This document shows positions 13,776 to 15,637 of a stretch of DNA of 15,637 nt, in pieces. The position numbers were made by a program, and so were the translations under genes. Within the stretch, counting starts at the first letter, position 1. The number at the start of each line of letters is the position of its first letter. Source of the DNA: Parcubacteria group bacterium (GTDB lineage Bacteria; Patescibacteriota; Minisyncoccia; JACQLN01); assembly GCA_016204035.1 (NCBI GenBank), contig JACQLN010000033.1, positions 1 to 15,637 on the forward strand, written 5' to 3'. A model generated the notes under the pieces. That model was not told where the DNA came from. It ran no database searches and was given only the letters and a program-made list of their open reading frames with translations.

Positions 13776-14000
13776 CTAGACCGAATAATCCACCACATTT
13801 CGCCCTTTATCCGACTTCGGCTTAGGCACCTCAAACCATTCAGAGTGAACTTTAAACATAGCCCTCAATTCCTTTATACTTTTATCAATATCCACGAATT
13901 TGAGCCACTTTTTCGGTTCAAACTTCGGGACATCGTCCCCGCCAATTTTCGGAATTAGGATTTTAAGCGAAAAGGAAAAGGATTTATCAATGAAGGGCAA
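13776..14000 (-). pseudogene. Possible gene remnant or small unknown gene
   Basis: A 74-codon frame read from 14000 to 13776, with Lys/Asp/Phe-rich composition like real proteins of this genome (KIGGDDVPKFEPKKWLKF, KSIKELRAMFKVHSEWFEVP). It has no ATG: the first usable codon is TTG at 14000, without a Shine-Dalgarno, and an in-frame stop lies six codons upstream. It therefore looks like the C-terminal piece of a broken gene at the edge of the defence region. It might still be expressed from the TTG. I recognise no family. Confidence 0.35.
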
Positions 14001-14145
14001 AAGAATTTTTTTATCTTAATTTTTTCCAAGAAGTGGCTTAACGCGCTTCTTGACGTGTTAGGTTGATTATGCTAGGATAACTGGCGATCTGAACATGGCG
14101 TTCAGAAGCAATCAAACTGTTCCTTGGGAAAAAGGGAGATAAACC
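14001..14145 (+). promoter_or_regulatory. Promoter and leader of the 14146 gene
   Basis: TTGACG at 14050-14055, a 17-bp spacer and TAGGAT at 14073-14078, with a predicted start near 14085. The leader of about 61 nt carries a 7-bp hairpin, TCTGAAC (14088-14094) with GTTCAGA (14100-14106), and a strong Shine-Dalgarno GGGAG (14134-14138). Confidence 0.75.
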
Positions 14146-14673
14146 ATGACGGGTGTTAAGATTAGCGACGAGTTTTTTAGAAAATTACAGGTGGCTTGGC
14201 TGGAATGGAATCAGGAGGGTTCCAGAATTTCTACAATCATAGAAATGATTCGGCAGGAATTCGGTATTGAGCAGCGTCTGGGATGGGAGCGTCTGGTGCT
14301 TTACGGGCGGCTTAAGGATGACGATATGCACGAACATGTTGTGGGCTGGCTTGTCGCCATCGCGCCCGGAATCGTTATTCTAGACACCGATAATACCGAC
14401 CATCTGAAGCCGCTTTCGGGGCTATTGGAGCGTTCCAGGCCGCATCATAACCAACTCTTTTCTCTTTGCCCTTTCTCGCCCCGGTGCTTTTCCGCCCATC
14501 TTTATATTTGGCCGTCAACATTTCCCAGGCACCGACGATACGAAGTTTGTCCCGTGTGGATTGACTGGCAGATCGGCGCCGGGCAGGGTGAGATGTACAT
14601 GACTTTGGGCATTGATCCGGGTCGATGGAATGTGTTGCAGCCGTGGCTGGACAAGTGGTTGCCGAGACCGTGA
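14146..14673 (+). CDS. Orphan protein, 175 residues
   Basis: I do not recognise this protein. The ATG is well supported by GGGAG 7 nt upstream, a promoter and a terminator 8 bp after the stop, so it is a complete monocistronic gene. The N-terminal part (FFRKLQVAWLEWNQEGSRI) is helical and rich in Trp. A hydrophobic stretch (VVGWLVAIAPGIVILDTDN) follows near residues 65-83, too short and interrupted to be a clear membrane segment. The middle (about 100-135) is rich in Pro, His, Arg and Cys and looks less ordered. The C-terminus (GMDIN-like MTLGIDPGRWNVLQPWLDKWLP) is again Trp-rich. Codon use resembles the 2327 gene. No catalytic motif is visible. Confidence 0.75.
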   Translation: MTGVKISDEFFRKLQVAWLEWNQEGSRISTIIEMIRQEFGIEQRLGWERLVLYGRLKDDDMHEHVVGWLVAIAPGIVILDTDNTDHLKPLSGLLERSRPHHNQLFSLCPFSPRCFSAHLYIWPSTFPRHRRYEVCPVWIDWQIGAGQGEMYMTLGIDPGRWNVLQPWLDKWLPRP

Positions 14674-14681
14674 TGAACAAA

Positions 14682-14715
14682 GGGTTTGTGTGGATTTTCA
14701 CACAGGCCCTCTTTT
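14682..14715 (+). terminator. Intrinsic terminator of the 14146 gene
   Basis: GGGTTTGTGTG (14682-14692) pairs fully with CACACAGGCCC (14699-14709), using two G-U pairs, around a 6-nt loop. TCTTTTA follows. Confidence 0.9.
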
Positions 14716-14723
14716 ATTTCTGT

Positions 14724-14729
14724 TATAAT
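14724..14729 (+). promoter_or_regulatory. Extended -10 promoter, leaderless start of the 14736 gene
   Basis: TG at 14721-14722, one base, then TATAAT at 14724-14729. The seventh base after the box is 14736, the A of the ATG. No -35 is visible because that position falls in the terminator of the preceding gene. Confidence 0.75.
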
Positions 14730-14735
14730 ATATTT

Positions 14736-15050
14736 ATGTCCGAAGCCATAGAAAAATACAGGGGATTAGGGGAAGTTAAAGGGGCCGAAAATCTGTCTGA
14801 TATTTTTGGAGGTGAAAATCCTAAAGAATTAACTCCCGAAAAAATCGCCCAGGTTTGGGAGGGTTTAAGCGATTTGGAAAAAAAGTTTATAACCTGCGAT
14901 CCAAACCAGTTTGAATCTATAATTTCAGAATACGAATCGGCTCACGGCCTCCGCAAAGCCACTATCATAAAGGCCCTTAGAAAACTGGTACTCGAAGGCG
15001 ATCCGCGCGCTTCGGCCATAACCGGCGAGATGAACGAAGCCGCCGGCTAA
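14736..15050 (+). CDS. Orphan acidic helical protein, 104 residues
   Basis: Starts MSEAIEKYRGLGEVKGAEN and ends SAITGEMNEAAG. It is Glu-rich, soluble and mostly helical by composition. Segments such as TPEKIAQVWEGLSDLEKKFITCD and LRKATIIKALRKLVLEG look like amphipathic helices, and the second resembles a helix-turn-helix or cap segment, but I cannot assign a family. The frame is open upstream to 14625, but that stretch crosses the previous gene's end and terminator. The ATG at 14736 fits the extended -10 exactly, and translation is then leaderless. No terminator is seen after it. Confidence 0.75.
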   Translation: MSEAIEKYRGLGEVKGAENLSDIFGGENPKELTPEKIAQVWEGLSDLEKKFITCDPNQFESIISEYESAHGLRKATIIKALRKLVLEGDPRASAITGEMNEAAG

Positions 15051-15061
15051 AGTCAGGTTAT

Positions 15062-15090
15062 TTTACAACTCATAATAAATAGTTTATAGT
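15062..15090 (+). promoter_or_regulatory. Promoter of the 15130-DUF1653 operon
   Basis: TTTACA at 15062-15067, a 17-bp spacer and TATAGT at 15085-15090. The predicted start near 15097 gives a leader of about 33 nt. Confidence 0.7.
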
Positions 15091-15129
15091 CAGTAAAGAT
15101 AGTCCAGCTCTTTGAAAAGGGGATCAGTC

Positions 15130-15420
15130 GTGGCTAAATCTAAAAGAGGCAAGCACACGTCTGTGCGAGGGGTTTTTCAACGTTCGGTGGAGTGGCTGGA
15201 GGGTTTGGAAGGCGTAAGGAAAGTTATATTGGGATCCCACAAACCCTGCCATCACAGTCTGGCTGCGGGTGTGTTGGTTTTTACTCAAAACATCAAAGCC
15301 GGAATCAAAATTAGGGGCTATACCGACGTAGGCGTCATGGATATTTTTCTTATTCTGGAGTCGCCAGGTTGCCGCGAACCAATCAAACAAACAATAGGGA
15401 GAAAGTTTCCCACAACGTGA
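15130..15420 (+). CDS. Orphan basic small protein, 96 residues
   Basis: Starts with GTG at 15130, chosen because AAAGGGG (15116-15122) lies 7 nt upstream; a TTG at 15112 lies before that site and is unlikely. The N-terminus is Lys/Arg-rich (AKSKRGKHTSVRGVFQRS). The body has alternating hydrophobic strands (VRKVILGSHKPCHHSLAAGVL, IKAGIKIRGYTDVGVMDIFLIL). The KPCHH cluster could bind metal or nucleic acid, which is only a guess. No family is recognised. The next gene starts 12 bp after its stop, with a Shine-Dalgarno in the gap, so they form an operon. Confidence 0.72.
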   Translation: MAKSKRGKHTSVRGVFQRSVEWLEGLEGVRKVILGSHKPCHHSLAAGVLVFTQNIKAGIKIRGYTDVGVMDIFLILESPGCREPIKQTIGRKFPTT

Positions 15421-15432
15421 AGGAGGCGTTAA

Positions 15433-15637
15433 ATGGATAAAATAAAGCCGGGCGTGTATCGCCATTACAAGGGAAGGGAATACGATGTCTATGGGGAAGT
15501 CACATCGTCTAGTAATAGAGATGCTGCCTCGACTTTTATTATCATCTACCGTCCCAGATATGGCGACAAGAAATTAACCAGTCGCCCTAAAGACGAGTTC
15601 TTGGAAAAAATTCTTGTGGACGACGCGACTGTGCCCA
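15433..15637 (+). CDS. DUF1653 domain protein (3' end cut by window)
   Basis: 68 codons are visible. A perfect AGGAGG (15421-15426) lies 6 nt before ATG 15433. The sequence PGVYRHYKGREYDVYGEV, then FIIIYRPRYGDKKLTSRPKDEFLEKI, follows the DUF1653 pattern (YRHYKG-x-Y-x-V ... VVYR-x-LYG ... RP-x-x-F-x-E). This is a small beta-rich domain of unknown function, usually about 65-75 residues, so only the tail may be missing. It is the second gene of the operon that starts at 15130. Confidence 0.88.
   Translation, partial: MDKIKPGVYRHYKGREYDVYGEVTSSSNRDAASTFIIIYRPRYGDKKLTSRPKDEFLEKILVDDATVP

Noticed and set aside
13785..13815. Possible repeat of the tRNA-Ser 3' end (TTTCGCCCTTTATCCG against TCTCGCCCTCTCCG) as an att site
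   Set aside because: The match needs gaps and mismatches and lies inside the minus-strand frame, too weak to count as an attachment repeat.
14375..14701. Minus-strand 108-codon frame opposite the 14146 gene
   Set aside because: The plus-strand gene has a promoter, Shine-Dalgarno and terminator. The minus frame has none of these.
1..15637. CRISPR arrays, insertion-sequence transposases, integrases or reverse transcriptases
   Set aside because: No regularly spaced direct repeats and no protein with the motifs of these enzymes were seen on either strand.

Overview
The window reads as a piece of bacterial chromosome, most likely from a small-genome, uncultivated lineage of the Candidate Phyla Radiation (Patescibacteria, Parcubacteria-like). 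This is inference. It rests on lysine-rich proteins with A/T-ending codons beside GC-richer genes, short AT-rich palindromic repeats between and inside genes, several genes with a TATAAT box so close to the ATG that the mRNA must be leaderless, and several orphan small proteins. TGA acts as a normal stop, which argues against the recoded CPR groups.

Layout. Bases 1-2200 hold the C-terminal three quarters of uvrA (nucleotide excision repair), cut by the left edge. A GT-B-like protein of unknown substrate follows (2327-3406) under a textbook promoter. Bases 3435-3717 hold no convincing gene but carry a promoter, three successive hairpins and a strong intrinsic terminator, so probably an unassigned structured RNA of about 250 nt. 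groES and groEL follow (3872-5897). Each is preceded by a copy of the same roughly 80-bp palindromic element. lemA (6038-6598) and htpX (8659-9579), which often neighbour each other, are separated here by an ankyrin/TPR tail-anchored protein and a 58-residue orphan.

A 34-bp perfect palindrome and a tRNA-Ser(GGA) gene lie at 9582-9769. The next 4 kb look like a defence island. It has an EcoRI-type adenine methyltransferase directly followed by a DUF262-HNH nuclease (a likely restriction-modification pair), a small Myb/SANT-like DNA-binding protein on the minus strand, and a probable toxin-antitoxin pair (HTH-Panacea antitoxin plus RelE-like toxin). A short minus-strand reading frame at 13776-14000 may be a gene remnant.

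The right end (14050-15637) holds three orphan small proteins and the start of a DUF1653 gene. Each of the two upstream orphans has its own promoter. The third orphan and the DUF1653 gene form an operon.

Two kinds of translation start coexist. lemA, htpX and the 14736 gene look leaderless. The 2327, 6795, 8410, 14146, 15130 and 15433 genes have strong Shine-Dalgarno sequences, and two of these sit in small hairpins that could hide them.
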